Source: Immersiella caudata (Eukaryota; Ascomycota; Sordariomycetes; Sordariales; Lasiosphaeriaceae). From it: a DNA stretch of 64,000 nucleotides. Positions 34,012 to 45,920 of the stretch are shown piece by piece. The stretch covers positions 2,976,001 to 3,040,000 of the forward strand of contig JAULSU010000003.1 in NCBI GenBank assembly GCA_030512335.1, written 5' to 3'. How positions within the stretch are numbered: position 1 is the stretch's first letter; each line of letters opens with the position of its first letter. The notes below the pieces were generated by a model, which was not told the origin of the DNA, made no database searches, and saw only the letters and a program-made list of their open reading frames with translations. Both the position numbers and the translations under genes were made by a program.

Positions 34012-35595
34012 CTACAAGTATTTCTTGGGTGTCGACTTTCTCTTCTTGTAGAAGAGGTACACACCAGCCAACAAAACCTGGCTGCCAACAATGACAAGGA
34101 TGAGCTTCGTGTGACCGGGTGCGGCGTGAGCCTTGACGTGGTCCGTCAGGCTCTCGTGCTTGTCGCTGACATGGTACTTGATGGAGTTCTCGGAGTCGCG
34201 CAGACGAGCGGTCAGCTCGTTGCGGAGGGCGCGCATTTGGGTTTCAACTTCTCGAACCCGGTTGTCGATGGCTTCGAGGCGGTCGAGCTTGCTCATGAGA
34301 CCCTTGAGCTCGCCGATCATGACGGATGTTTCTTCATGGCGTTGCTCGCCGATGCCAGCATTTTGACCGAGGGCGCGGAATATGCTGGTGAGGTGGTGGT
34401 TGAGAGATTGGATGCGGTTGTCTGTGGCAAATATCAGCTCATTATCTCCTTTTTAGGAAATTTTCTGTTGTCCCGGGAGGCTCGAGAGAGTTTTCGCTCC
34501 TGAGACAACAGAAAAAGGACAAAACGGGAAGAAAAACACTCCAATTTGCACTTACGCAGGTCGGCGAATTGGGCGGCAGAGGAGGTGATCTTGGAGGCAT
34601 CCTGATCGGGGATGGTGTTGTCAAAGGGGTCGTCGGCGACTTGGCCACGGCGGCCGAAGGACATCTTCTGCTGTGGCGGCTGGGCCTGCTGCGAGGTGTC
34701 GGAGGGAAGCTTGTTGTGCATCTCTGCAGGCTTGGCGTAGGAGTCGGCGTGAGCCTGAGCTGCGTGATCTTGGTGATGGTCCTGGTTGTGGTGGTCCTGG
34801 CTGTGCGTGGTGCCGCTGTGGTGGTTGTCGTCGGAGAGGACCACCAGCTTGAACACCTCGATCGAGTCCGGGTTGTCGGCCGAAGCGGCCGTGATGCCAA
34901 AGTTGTATCCCTGGGGGATGCGGATGTGGTCGCTCTCAAAGCAGATGTGGCCATCTACCTCAACGCTAAACTTCACCTCGGTGTGGCGCAGCTTAATCTG
35001 GAGCGGTCTGCCCAGATTGCGATAGGGGAAATAGCAGTTGCCAAAGGACATGCCGTCGACGTGGTGGTTCGACTTGTAGTCGTTGGTGCCGTCGTTGAGG
35101 AAACCACGGACCATTCCGCCGGAACCGCCGTACTGGTCGACCACCAGCAATAGACCCTCGAACTTCCCGACGGTATATAGACTCTCCGAGCCTACGGTGT
35201 GCGCACCATCCTTTACCAACCAAATGTTCATGTTCCCCGCGCCCCGCTCGGGGCCGTTTACTCTGAACTCGACATCGGCGATCCAGCTGTTGTGGTTCAC
35301 TTTATTGTCAGCCCACACAGCACCGCGCTGATTGCCTGGTGCTGGCGGGGTGAGGATGAGCTTGTTGGAGAGGACCTCAGGGATGTTTGGGCGCCCCTGG
35401 AGCGCAAAGTTGGGGACCTTGTATGTTCCCTCGGGAGCTATCCTATTCATCCATCACGTCAGTGCCGGATCCTTGCCATGCAACTCAGTGCCCGTACCTA
35501 GACCCATATCCGAAGCTGAGCTCGTTGACGAGATATTGAGCTTGCGCCTGTGCGACGAAGCTTGCAAGAGCCGCGGCACTCGAGGTCCAGCGCAT
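34012..35595 (-). CDS. L-type lectin cargo receptor (ERGIC-53/Emp47-like)
   Basis: Type I membrane lectin of the early secretory pathway, 464 residues, that would carry glycoproteins from ER to Golgi. Exons 35595-35498, 35442-34556 and 34421-34012. A signal peptide covers about residues 1-20. The L-type lectin domain follows, with FALQGRPNIPEVLSNKLILTPP, GAVWADNKVNHNSWIADVEFRV, FEGLLLVVDQYGG and DGMSFGNCYF. A His/Gln-rich hinge (HHSGTTHSQDHHNQDHHQ) precedes a coiled-coil stalk (VREVETQMRALRNELTARL). One transmembrane helix at about 435-453 is followed by KKRKSTPKKYL; the final KKYL fits the KKXX COPI retrieval signal. The second intron (34422-34555) is an introner-like element. The gene faces ALG8 head to head. 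Confidence 0.93.
34422..34555 (-). repeat. Introner-like element, copy B (intron 2 of lectin gene)
   Basis: A 134-base intron beginning GTAAGT and ending TTTGCCACAG, in the same orientation relative to its gene as copy A at 12697-12831. The 19 bases next to the acceptor are identical in both copies (CTGTGGCAAATATCAGCTC on the plus strand). An inverted repeat pairs about 34462-34479 with 34496-34514; its differences from copy A largely keep G-C or G-U pairing in the RNA. The loop between the arms is the least conserved part. It interrupts a codon after its first base (phase 1), whereas copy A is phase 0. Confidence 0.88.
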
Positions 35596-36277
35596 CTTGG
35601 GGTGGCTGCTTTCCTGGGACCACGATTCGATCGACTCGAAATGTTTTCGGCGGCCCGTCAACAGCTTGCACAGGATTTCAAGTGCGACCACAGACGACGT
35701 TGCCGGCTCTTTTTGGGTCGGCTGAATTTAACAAGGCGTTGAGGACACTTTGCAGCTGGCCAGGGCGCGTCACAGCCGACCAAAAGACGGGTGGAGAAAT
35801 ACAACTTGCGGCAAGGGGGCGCAAAACTCAGAGTAGACCAAGCAGAATGAGGTATAAAAGGACCGTCGGACACGGAAGCTTCTGATTATTGCCTGGTCTC
35901 TATGGATGAAGCGTGAGAAATTTCGGAGCACATGGTGATGTCCGGAAGAGGCAACGGTCAGAGCTGATGTTGGATGCCCACCAAAAAGACACGGCAGCCT
36001 TTCCCTTCTATGCAGGAGAGCTCTCCAACAACCTGCGACGGTGGAGCACGCACAGAACGGACAGGGGTTGGTTGTGTCTCCGCACCAGCACCAACGTGCG
36101 GGGAACCAGGCGCGTCTCAGGAACAGCTGTGGCTACTGAGGCGTGCGGGTGGAGCCTGAGGCTGGAGCTCAAACGAGAGCTGTCGAGTTCATACCCTGGC
36201 CCCACCACAGTTCCACGGTTGTGAGATCTTACGAGCATGAACTGATTCCCTCCGCGATCGAGCCCCGACATGTCTCG
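35596..36277. promoter_or_regulatory. Divergent promoter, cargo lectin and ALG8
   Basis: 682 bases lie between the two start codons. Both genes act in ER glycoprotein biogenesis, so shared control is plausible but not shown. I could not assign a specific site such as an unfolded-protein-response element. Confidence 0.55.
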
Positions 36278-37901
36278 ATGGCCGAGATATACCCTTCTCT
36301 CGCGCAATGCGCGATAGTCGCCGCCGCCTTCAAGATTCTGCTGTTCCCCGCCTAGTAAGCCAGCCCTTCCGAGATTCGGGCCGCTCCCTTCCTGACCGCG
36401 TCGCATTCGCATCCGACAGCAAATCCACCGATTTTGAGGTCCACCGCAACTGGCTCGCCATCACCCACAGCCTGCCGCTATGGGAGTGGTACTATGAAAA
36501 GACTTCAGAATGGACGCTCGACTACCCGCCCTTTTTCGCATATTTTGAGTGGATCATGTCCCAGGTTGCGAACTTGGTTGACCCGTCTATGCTCCGCGTG
36601 TTCAACCTCGAATATGACAGCTGGGAGACCGTGTACTTCCAACGGTTCACGGTGATCATCACCGAGCTTCTCTTGGTATACGCGTTGCAGATGTACAGCA
36701 GATCGATGGCCGCCGAAGAAGATCGCCCAGCTAACCCAGTGGCAGGTTTGTGGACTCGTCGCGCGGGGCGTCGAAACGAGCAGCCCAAGCAGCCGCCATT
36801 TCGATCCTGCTTTCGCCGGGCCTTCTCATCATCGACCATATTCACTTTCAATACAACGGCTGCATGTACGGCATTCTAATTGCGTCTATGGTCTTAGCCC
36901 GGGATAGGTCGACGCTGCTCCTGAGCGGTCTCACATTCGCCGCCCTGCTGTGCATGAAGCACATTTATCTCTACCTGGCGCCAGCCTACTTCGTCTTCCT
37001 CCTCAGGACATACTGCTTGTCGCCCAAGTCTATCTTCAGGATCCAGTTCATCAACTGCCTAAAGCTTGGGGGTGGCATTGCAGCTGTCTTCGGCATCGCC
37101 TTCGGCCCCTTTGCGCTCAAAGGTCAAATCCCGCAGATCATGAGTCGGCTGTTCCCCTTTTCGCGCGGGCTTTGCCATGCATACTGGGCGCCGAACGTCT
37201 GGGCCATGTACTCGTTTGTGGATCGGCTTCTGATCCTTCTCGCCCCCCGAATTGGCCTTCCGATCAAGACCGACGCGCTACAGAGCGTGACACGCGGTCT
37301 CGTAGGGGACACGGCGTTCGCAGTGCTGCCAGACATCACCCCGCGTGTCTGCTTCGCTCTGACGCTACTTTTTCAGGCGATCCCGCTGGTAAAGCTGTTC
37401 ATCCAGCCAACTTGGGACACCTTCGTTGGTGCAGTCACGCTGTGCGGCTATGCGTCCTTCTTGTTCGGTTGGCATGTCCACGAGAAGGCCATCCTCCTGG
37501 TCATCATCCCATTCAGTCTTATTGCGCTGAAGGACCGCCGCTATCTGAGCGCATTCCGGCCCCTTGCAGTCGCCGGCCACGTCTCGCTCTTCCCCTTGCT
37601 GTTTACACCGGCTGAGTTCCCTATCAAGACCGTTTACACCATTTTCTGGCTGGTCCTCTTCTTGATGGTTTTTGACCACCTGGCACCTGCCTCCAGCCGC
37701 CCTCGATTCTTCTTGTTTGACCGATTCAGCACGCTGTATATCACAGTCAGCATCCCGCTCATCGTGTATTGCTCGCTCGTCCATGGCATTGTGTTCGGGA
37801 AGCGCTACGAGTTCCTGCCGCTGATGTTCACCAGCTCATACTCAGCAATAGGGGTGGTGGGGAGCTGGGTTGGATTTATGGTCGTGTATTTTACTTCATA
37901 A
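36278..37901 (+). CDS. alg8: ALG8 alpha-1,3-glucosyltransferase
   Basis: ER membrane enzyme that adds the second glucose to the dolichol-linked oligosaccharide, using dolichyl-phosphate glucose. 501 residues; exons 36278-36354, 36420-36692 and 36746-37901. The first splice gives [20 protein letters not shown], then WYYEKTSEWTLDYPPFFAYFEW, the lumenal acidic motif region shared by ALG6 and ALG8. The second intron (53 bases, branch point CTAAC) restores VDSSRGASKRAAQAAAISIL. ISILLSPGLLIIDHIHFQYN is characteristic and the rest contains many hydrophobic helices. MKHIYLYLAPAYFVFLL and the absence of ALG6-specific blocks favour ALG8. An overlapping ATG at 36270 is in another frame and was not used. 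Confidence 0.94.
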
Positions 37902-39617
37902 TTCAACTAGAGCCATGTGCATTGCGTGGAAATTTTACTTGTTCTGTTGGTCTGTTTGCTTTGGATGCTTCTTCAAAACGGATGTTGGATGCTGACTCAG
38001 CACACGGGTCTCGCACCACGTGTCGCGAGCCGATGATTTGCCGCATGGTGGCTGCAAGGCTGACTTTCCGCTGCGGCAGGCAAAACGTGCAGTTTACGGG
38101 TTGGGGGCACAAACAAAGAACCGTCCTCGGCACGGCGCCTCATGGCCAATCTTGCAAACACGCCGCAGCGACAAACGCCGCCACGGTGATGTCTCAATTG
38201 GGCTCAACATCGCAGTGCATCACTTGAATTGAAGCCTGGCAGCAGAAAAGCTCATCAGGAACGCTCGTTGCAAGGGCGGCTTCCACTTAAACGTTCGCAG
38301 GCGGTCCGCGGCTCTCAACGCGTTGCACAAAGAGACGCGCCGCAGGTTCCTGGATTCAGGGGTTGCATCCAATGTCGGCGACAAAGGCCCATGGCTCTGC
38401 GATGTCATCCAAGACTCAAAAGAAGCTTGAAGGAGAGTTTCAGATGGATGCCGCAATTACACTTTCTTCTTGGGCGTTTTCGCCGTCGTGATTACGCAGG
38501 TCCTCCAAATTCGGGGGTTCGTGGGAATCGATTGAGATTCCGGGGCGTGCTAGCGGGGTACTCGTTCTCTCGGGTGAGAGCGTCGCGAATGGCCCGCATC
38601 TGACTTTACTGTGGAATTCGCGAGTCTGTGTACGTGCGCGTGTTCTAGAAATCGGTCGATAATTGGCACGACAAGCATTAGAGAGCGCATCATGACCAGA
38701 GACGTCGAGCGAAGACATCAACGGCTCGTCCAACGGCTGGTGGCAGGTAGCGCTCTATCTGGGCCTCGAGGGGCTTCCTTGTCTTGGGGGTGCGGGACCC
38801 CTACCCAGGGAAAACAAAATTTGCAAAGGCTTTTCAGCGGCGTAGATAATCGAAAAGCGGGCATATCGCGGCGCTTCAAAGATCAGATGAAAGCCCTCGG
38901 CCGGGCGAACAAGATGAGTACAAGAACGCTGGTGAAAGGCGAGGGTAGAGTGTTTTGGTCGCGGGAAGGGGGTCCTGGGGCGGTCGGGGGTGTGTGGACG
39001 TGGAGGAGTTCATTTTGGGTCGGAGCTGGAGCGATGCCGTCCCAGCAGGCGGGTCCGGACGCCAACACCCTGCCTGCACTCCCCATTTGCCGTCCCTCCC
39101 CTTGTTTGAACTTTTTCCTCCTCCAACCTCTGCACCACCGGATTGTGCCTCACTTGCCAGCGTCCGCACCGCAACGTCCTGCCTCGCGCGTCACCCGCTC
39201 CATCGCAACCCCTGAGCTGGAGATTCGCAGCCTCTGCCGGCATTTAGCCAAGCGTTGCAGCTCCCGGCCGCGGCCGTCAACAGCCTTGCAGCGCGCATGA
39301 TAAGTCGGGCGAGCTCCTCGCGCCGCCAACCCTGCTCGACCTCTCCGCCCGACCGGCCCCGATCGCGAGCGCGGCCACAACAGCCACAACACCATCTACC
39401 GGCAACCACCACGCGTCCGCAATCGCCCTCCGCGGCCTCGAGCACCATCCCACGCCATTGCAGCGCCCACGAGGCTGCTCGTCAGCCTTGCACCGCCATT
39501 TTGCTGAGGGGGGGGGGCCACACCCTGCTGCTGCTCCAGCGGATCCACGCCCCGTTCGCCCTCACAGTCCCAGCGTGACCCGCGACGCCCGCTCCAGCCG
39601 CGACACGTCTGCCCGCC
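37902..39617. other. Intergenic, ALG8 to ITC1-like gene
   Basis: About 1.7 kb with the ALG8 3' flank and the ITC1-like promoter. No supportable gene; the overlapping frames near 38.6-39.5 kb are G/C-rich noise. A run of 10 G lies near 39508. Confidence 0.5.
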
Positions 39618-42600
39618 ATGGTACCGCAGCTCCCGCCATCTCTGCCCGCCCGCCAGACCCAGACGCTGACCCCCGGTCGACAGGTGCTCTTCAAGCGCAA
39701 GCCGGTACAGTTTCTACCTACGCCGGAAATCGACGATGACCACCAAGATGTACGCGCATCCCCTCGCCGCGAGCCTAGCCACTCCCCCGCGGGCAATTGC
39801 AGCTAACCCTCCGATTTTTCAGGTGTGGCACATCCCCCAGACGGGAGAGATCTTTGCGACGTACGAGGAGTATCTGAACAGGTTTGTGGTTGCCCCTCTC
39901 CCCCGCCGCCATGCAGGTCCAGAGCGAAGCTAACCTGCTCCCAGGATGGACTTCTACAAGCAGGTTTGTTGACTTTCCCACCCAACCCCTTTGGGTTGTT
40001 TGCTTTGTGTGACTGCTAACCACCCGGGTCATAGAAACGTTTTATATGCACCATTAGCGGCCATTCAGGTCTGACCTTCTTTGAAGCCCTTAAGAGCGAG
40101 GTACGTTGGCGAGATATCTTGCACTTGTTTCTAATGATGTTGACGAAGAACTGCAAGACCGAGGGCGCCGCCGAGGTAGAGCAGGCCTTCCCGGAGGCTC
40201 TCAAAGGACCCATCCTCCGCCGCGTTCAGTTCCAAACGGTATCCCGCATCGATGCATTAGTCGACCAGATCTATGATGAGTTTAAGAGCGATTATTATCC
40301 TGGCGAAGCTGTGTCGGTGCGCGTCGTCAGTGGAGAGAGGCTACAAGGTGTGGTCAGAGACAAAACACGCTTCGGGGCCAAAGTGCGTCCGGATGGTACC
40401 CTTTCGAAACCTTTCTCGCGATACTTTGTTAGCCTGGATGAGCGTCCCGGCGAAGAGGCCGTGGTTGACGACGCCCACATCTTCCGCGACCGCAAGGTGT
40501 TCACCAAGTCTGTGCTGCGCTCGTTCATCAAAAAGACGGTGACTAGAGAGGCATGGAACGGAGCCCCTTGGCTAGTCAAGCACGACGTCGCCGAGAAGTA
40601 CAAGATCGAGACACGCATCCCGCCTCACCTACGATACGACACCAAGCTGCTGGAGAGGAAGCAGACCCAGGCCCAGAAGAGGCTGTCCCAGCCTGACCTC
40701 GCCTCCATGTCGGGCCAGTATTCGCCCACTGGTCCCGTGCGGCTGCCAGAGCTGAAACCAGCACCAAAGAGCCACAAGTCCAAAGCGCAACAGGCTCAAC
40801 AGGCTCTGAACGCGAAGGCCAGGCATAGCGGAGGTTTGGCCGGCCAGGAGCCCGGTTCCTTTGTTCATAATCCTCTGCCAGGAAACCCTTTTCAGTTCCC
40901 CTTCCGCAACCATATACCTGCGCCAGCCTACTCGCAGCCGGAACCTCCGCCGCCTCCGCCGCCACCGAAGTATCCGATTGAAGACCTTCAGCTGGACATG
41001 CGGGGTCGTGTCCGACCGCCACTCAAGTTTTGGTGTCACGACCCACCTGTCAATATCGAGACAGAATCCGAAGCAAGTGCCCCTCTCGGCGACAAAGTCC
41101 TCATGAAGTCCGTGGGGCCGCTTCTAGAGACATGGGACACCCTCAATGTTTATTGCGAAATCTTCAAGCTCGACTCATTTACATTTGACGACTTTATCGA
41201 GGCCATGCACGTGGCGTCCGATGAGGTACAGGTTCAGTTGTTCGACGAGATTCATTGCGCCGTCCTCAAAATTCTGGTGAGCTCCGAGTCGGAAGGTGGT
41301 AAGGTGCAGATTCAGTTACCAGAGTTGGAAGAGGAGGATGAAGATGAAGAGATGGAAGATGACAGCGCTCTTCCATCGCCTGAGCCCGAGCCTCAGCCCA
41401 AAGGCCGCGCCACTCGGGGCAGCTTGGCGAAGATGGAGGCCGAGAGAATCGCAGCAGAAGCAGCGGCGGCTGAGATCGAGATGAAGGAAGCTGAAAACGC
41501 ACCGAAACACCGAGCTGAGGAAGTGTTGAATGGCTACGATTGGATCGAGCACCTGCGGAAACGTGACTTCAAGGATGGTGGCTGGGAGTTGATCATGGTT
41601 GGCTTGCTTCACCAGCTCTCCAAGAACGAGCGTCTAAGAGCTAGCTGCGAAGAGCTACTGCAAGAGCTCGCCCCCACCGATATCGAGCCAAGCCAGGAGT
41701 CGGTGCGCCAACGCTACGCCTCAATGGACATCAACCATCGTGTGCAGGCTCTGCAGATCATTTGCATGTTGACAGCTGAGACAAAGGCCATCCGCGGTTA
41801 CATGGAGGACTGCAGCGAGACCATGACAGGCTACAGAAAGGAGAAGATTGAATGGCAGAGGAAGAGGAAGCAAGCGTAGGTTTCACCAACAGTGAACGCC
41901 GGTGGCAAACGTGCTGATTTTGTCACAGTATCGAGGATTTGAAGAGTCTCAATGACCAGCGAAAGATCCTTCTGCCCGACAACATGCCTCCGTCGCCTCC
42001 TCTGGAAGCAGCAAAGACAAATGGGGATGTGAAGATGTCGGACGTGGAGGATTTGACTGCCCATCACACATCAGACGAAATCCCAGATTCGGATGATGGT
42101 GCGCCAGGTGGACGAAAGCTTCGGCGCGGCCATGACCGGGCTGCAGAGCGCAAGCAGAAGGCCGAAAAGGAACGCGAGCGAAAGGAGAAGGCCGAAGCAG
42201 CCAAGGTTCCAAAGCAGTCGAAGCAGTTCATCAAGGTCCTCAAAGATATCCAAAAGAAGGAGGAGGAAATTGCAGAGTGCGAGAAGGAGATCGCCATAAT
42301 CGACAACGACCTTCGCGAGGCCGACTGCCCGAGGACACGTGTATTGGGTAAGGATCGGTTCTGGAATCGGTACTACTGGTTTGAGCGCAACGGAATGCCA
42401 TATGCGGGTCTGCCCAGCAGTTCGACAGCCGATGCGGGCTACGCGAACGGCTGCATTTGGGTGCAGGGTCCCGATGAGCTGGAGAGGGAGGGCTACATTA
42501 ACATGGCTAAGGAGTGCCAAGATGAATACGTTGCAAAGTTCGACATCACGGTTCCCGAGCGCAAGGAACGTGAAGAGGGCGCAACAAGTGTCTTCAACGC

Positions 42601-43066
42601 ACGACAATGGGGCTACTACTCTGAGCCCGAGGCTGTTGACGGGCTGTTGGACTGGCTGGATCCTCGTGGTTTCAACGAGCTGAAGCTGCGAAAGGAGATT
42701 GTCAACTACCGGGACAAGATCATCAAGAACATGGTAAACCGCAAGGAGTACCTCGGGTTGGCGACAGAGTCAACGTCTCCGACGGCCTCGTCCAAGAGTG
42801 GAGAGGAAAAGAAGGACTCGGCCGCTGGCAACAAACGCATGAGCACGAGGGGCACCAGGACAGCCGCCACCACGCCCGAGCCTCCTTCGCATCGTTGTCT
42901 CAGCTGGCAAAATACCATGGCCCTGGACGAAATTGGCCACCTTCATCGGGACGAGCCAGCTCCCGTCAGGTCCAGGAAGCAGAGCGCCAAGAAGAAAGAA
43001 ACGGTCATCGCGGAGCCCGAGCCCGTTCAGACCAGGGGGAAGAAAGCACGGCAGAGTAGGGGTTAA
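39618..43066 (+). CDS. ITC1/ACF1-like ISWI remodelling subunit (WAC, DDT, WHIM)
   Basis: Large partner of an ISWI ATPase in a nucleosome-spacing complex, 1,043 residues. Exons 39618-39749, 39823-39881, 39945-39963, 40035-40100, 40158-41875 and 41929-43066; the third exon has only 19 bases. The N-terminal WAC domain spans the small exons (VWHIPQTGEIFATYEEYLNRMDFYKQKRFICTI in part, then SGLTFFEALKSE). A Pro-rich linker is followed by the DDT domain at about 400-460 (LLETWDTLNVYCEIFKLDSFTF), an acidic stretch, and WHIM motifs near 610 (NHRVQALQIICML) and 800 (DRFWNRYYWFERNGM). The fourth intron uses a weaker AAG acceptor; its position is set by frame and by resumption of the conserved EGAAEVEQAFP block. 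The last 150 residues are basic and poorly conserved. Confidence 0.9.
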
Positions 43067-44356
43067 TTCGTGTCAATATCATTATGTTAGATCTTTTTGT
43101 TTTTTCTTATTGTCTTTTGCATTCTGGACTGGAGAAGGGGAGGAAGGCATGTGCATTAGAGCAACGATGTGCTGTAGCGTACGAGAGAATGGGCGAGGGG
43201 CGTTGACGAGCAGCTATCGGCATCAGGACTGTCTTTTCTTCAACTTCAAGTGCGTCAAGGCGCAGGATGGAGTAGGGGGTGCACGCACGTTACTCACTCA
43301 GGCACGGTGGAAAAAAAAGTGTGTTTTTATGGGAGAGATGCGATGGGAAAAGTACGGATTCATGGAGATTGAAGCGTGATGCGAAGAGGGAAGATCAACC
43401 CGTGGTTGGTTGGTATCATGTGCATTGATATTCATCAGCAACGGCTGTGGTCCTGTTGAGTTAGAAGGGGTGGGCCGTAGAGTTCTGGTAGGGCGGCATG
43501 GTGTATATACATAGGTACAGTGGTAATATATTATGCAATTGGACTGCATCCCTGCGTTATGGCTGTGTGTGGTGCTTTGTGTTGAAGGAGGGGGTTGGTG
43601 AACTGAGGGTTCTTTATTCCTAGTCTCTTTTGGGGGTTTAAATGGCAGTGATGATACCGACCCAACATCAAGCTTCGATGCTTCGAGGCACAGAGGCTAC
43701 GAGTGCGATGGTTTTTGAGGTGAGAGGAAATGCCAGGATAATAGCAATCTCGGCGATCACATCGATCGAAGTACAAATATCTCATCACGGATGTGTTTAA
43801 AACAGAAGAACGTGGCCTTGACCTGGTTTTGGGTTCGTTCCTCCATTCGGGGCTAAAAATGCACCTAATACGAATTTTTCAACCAAAAAAAAGGCCAGGA
43901 AGACTCATTGTAAGATGGTATTTATAGCAAGATGAAGTACAGCTTAGGTAAAAGAAAATAGACTGTCGTGAAGTAGGCTCTCAATCAAAGAAGGCAGCAC
44001 GTATTGTAAGGACAATTAACGATGGAGGATGGGTGTGGGCCGAGGCAAGGCAATGCAACAGCCCCCAGCTACCGTTTATTGACCGCATATTGAGGCTTGA
44101 ATTTCCGCTCTTTGCTTTGCCCTGGAATAATCGCAGGTGGTGGCTTGTTTGTGGTTGTATCGAACCAGAAACCAAGGAAGGCGCGATGCGCATCCAACTG
44201 CCGTGTCCGAGCGACGGCGTTTCAAGTTGTGGAAACAGCGACAGGCAAACACTCTACGCGTTGGCCATCAAACTCAATCCAATTACCATCGCGTCGCTTG
44301 ACAATTTGCCATCGTTATACTTTTATGAATGTCTGGTAAACAGGGGTCCGAAGACA
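43067..44356. other. Intergenic, ITC1-like gene to PDI-like gene
   Basis: About 1.3 kb, relatively A/T-rich, containing the ITC1-like 3' flank and the PDI-like promoter. No gene seen on either strand. Confidence 0.55.
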
Positions 44357-45812
44357 ATGGCGCCCTGGTTTTCTCCTCGTTTACTCTTGCTCTTGGTAGT
44401 GGGGTGGTGGCTGCGATTGGTAGCGGGCTGGGAACACACTGAGCCAGACGATTTCCGCAAGGTGATCGCGGAGGATAATGTTTTGGTTGCTTGTCAGTCT
44501 GAACCTTCCCATTTCCTATTGGTTAGTTGATGATGAGTACGCCTAGCTAACATATCCCCCAGTCGTTGCGGTAGGTTACTGCCTCTCAGTGAGCTGCTGT
44601 TGAGTGACGACTAAGCTCTGGTGTGCCAAATATAGCCAGATGAGTGAGTTCACCCAATTTGCAACTGCTGAACTGGTTGCTAACATCTACGGTAGACCTA
44701 AAAGCGCAGCTCTCGAGCCAGAATGGCTCTCTGCCGTCGCCAAAGGCAAGCAACGCCTCGTGAGCTTCGACTGCTCGGGCGAGGGCGAGCAAAGCCCTTG
44801 CGATCGCGAAGGAACAGACTCTCTCCCATTGACTGTCCTCTTCCAGCACGGCGATGCCGTGAAGCGTTACCAGGGGCCGAGTCGGGCTGAAGCGTAGGTT
44901 CTTGACCAGGCGGCACTGCCCTTCACGTTGGCTGACGACACTGTCGCAACAGCATCCTGCATTTCGTTTCTCGGCGGAAAAGGCCCGCTGTCACGGAGAG
45001 TCTCACCGCCGAAGAGCTTCCGGACTTCAAAATGGCAGATGAGACGGTTTTTGTGGCGTATTTGGATACCCAGGACCCAGCACCGGGTGAGATGTTTGCT
45101 GATGCTGCGAGATTGTTTCGGGATGAGTTTTCATTTGGCACTGTCACAGACGCTGCTGTTACTACAGCCCAAGGCATAAAAGTGCCAACGGTGGCTTGTT
45201 ATAAGCTGGTTGATGGCGATACGGTGCAAACTTCGGAGTTTGAGAGCCTGGAGAAGCTCGTCAAGTGGATAGAGGAAGCTTCGAGGCCTGTGATTGAGGA
45301 GTTAACAGTTTTGAACCAGCGGAGGCTGCTCGAGGTGAGTTGCGAAGGAATTTATTTCTCAGGAGGTCGCTAACAAGCACCAGCCCGGTTGGCCGATGGT
45401 CTACATCTTCTCCGCCATCGAAGCAGAACGGCAGCAGCTCCGAAAGACGCTCTACAAGTTTGCGAGAACATATTACGACTCCTTCATCTCGGTCTTGGTA
45501 AACCCACACGATTTTCCGGATTTGATGGGCCAGCTGGGCCTTGACCCCAGCGTGCTTCCAGCTGGAGCTGTCCATCAGCCCTCGAACGGCCGCATTTATC
45601 ATTACCCCAAGGATAAGCCTCTCAGTCCCAGTGCGCTGCAACAGTGGGGACTCGATGTCTATCAGGGAAGGGTCAAGCCCTGGACACCGCCTGGAGTCAC
45701 AACATCGCACGAACATCCCGGTCTCACAGTTTCGGCATCCGCTTCGGCCAAATTGTCCGTCAAAAGTATACCGGGTGTGAAGATCAAGATCGCAGGTCAC
45801 GATGAGCTCTAA
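44357..45812 (+). CDS. ER-retained PDI-like protein without CXXC
   Basis: Thioredoxin-fold protein of 386 residues with a signal peptide (about 1-24) and C-terminal HDEL, so a soluble ER-lumen protein. Exons 44357-44492, 44563-44570, 44636-44643, 44696-44893, 44953-45334 and 45384-45812. The second and third exons are 8 bases each. All joins keep frame and give NVLVAFVAPDEPKSAALEPEW, which aligns with the PDI active-site segment FVAPWCGHCKALAPE, with EPKS in place of CGHC and Asp in place of Trp. Further thioredoxin-like domains follow (ILHFVSRRKRPAVTESL, then PGWPMVYIFSA, resembling PDI b and b'). It is therefore probably not a disulfide isomerase but a chaperone or client-binding relative, as with other redox-inactive PDI family members (inference). 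It converges on the regulator at 45921 with only 108 bases between stops. Confidence 0.85.
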
Positions 45813-45920
45813 GTTGGAAGCGGGAGCCGGTTATTTGTGCATATATTGTACAAGCTCATGTCAAGCATAGCACTTTCACGAACCACGACGACAAAACCGA
45901 TCGATCATTAGCCTTTGACA

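Noticed and set aside
34442..34954. 170-codon Ser/Thr/Arg-rich frame on the minus strand
   Set aside because: It is an alternate-frame shadow of the lectin gene's hinge and introner; composition reflects the codons of the real frame.
40119..40157. Start of the ITC1-like protein at an internal ATG near 40119
   Set aside because: The upstream small exons encode an unmistakable WAC domain in frame, and this segment behaves as an intron end.
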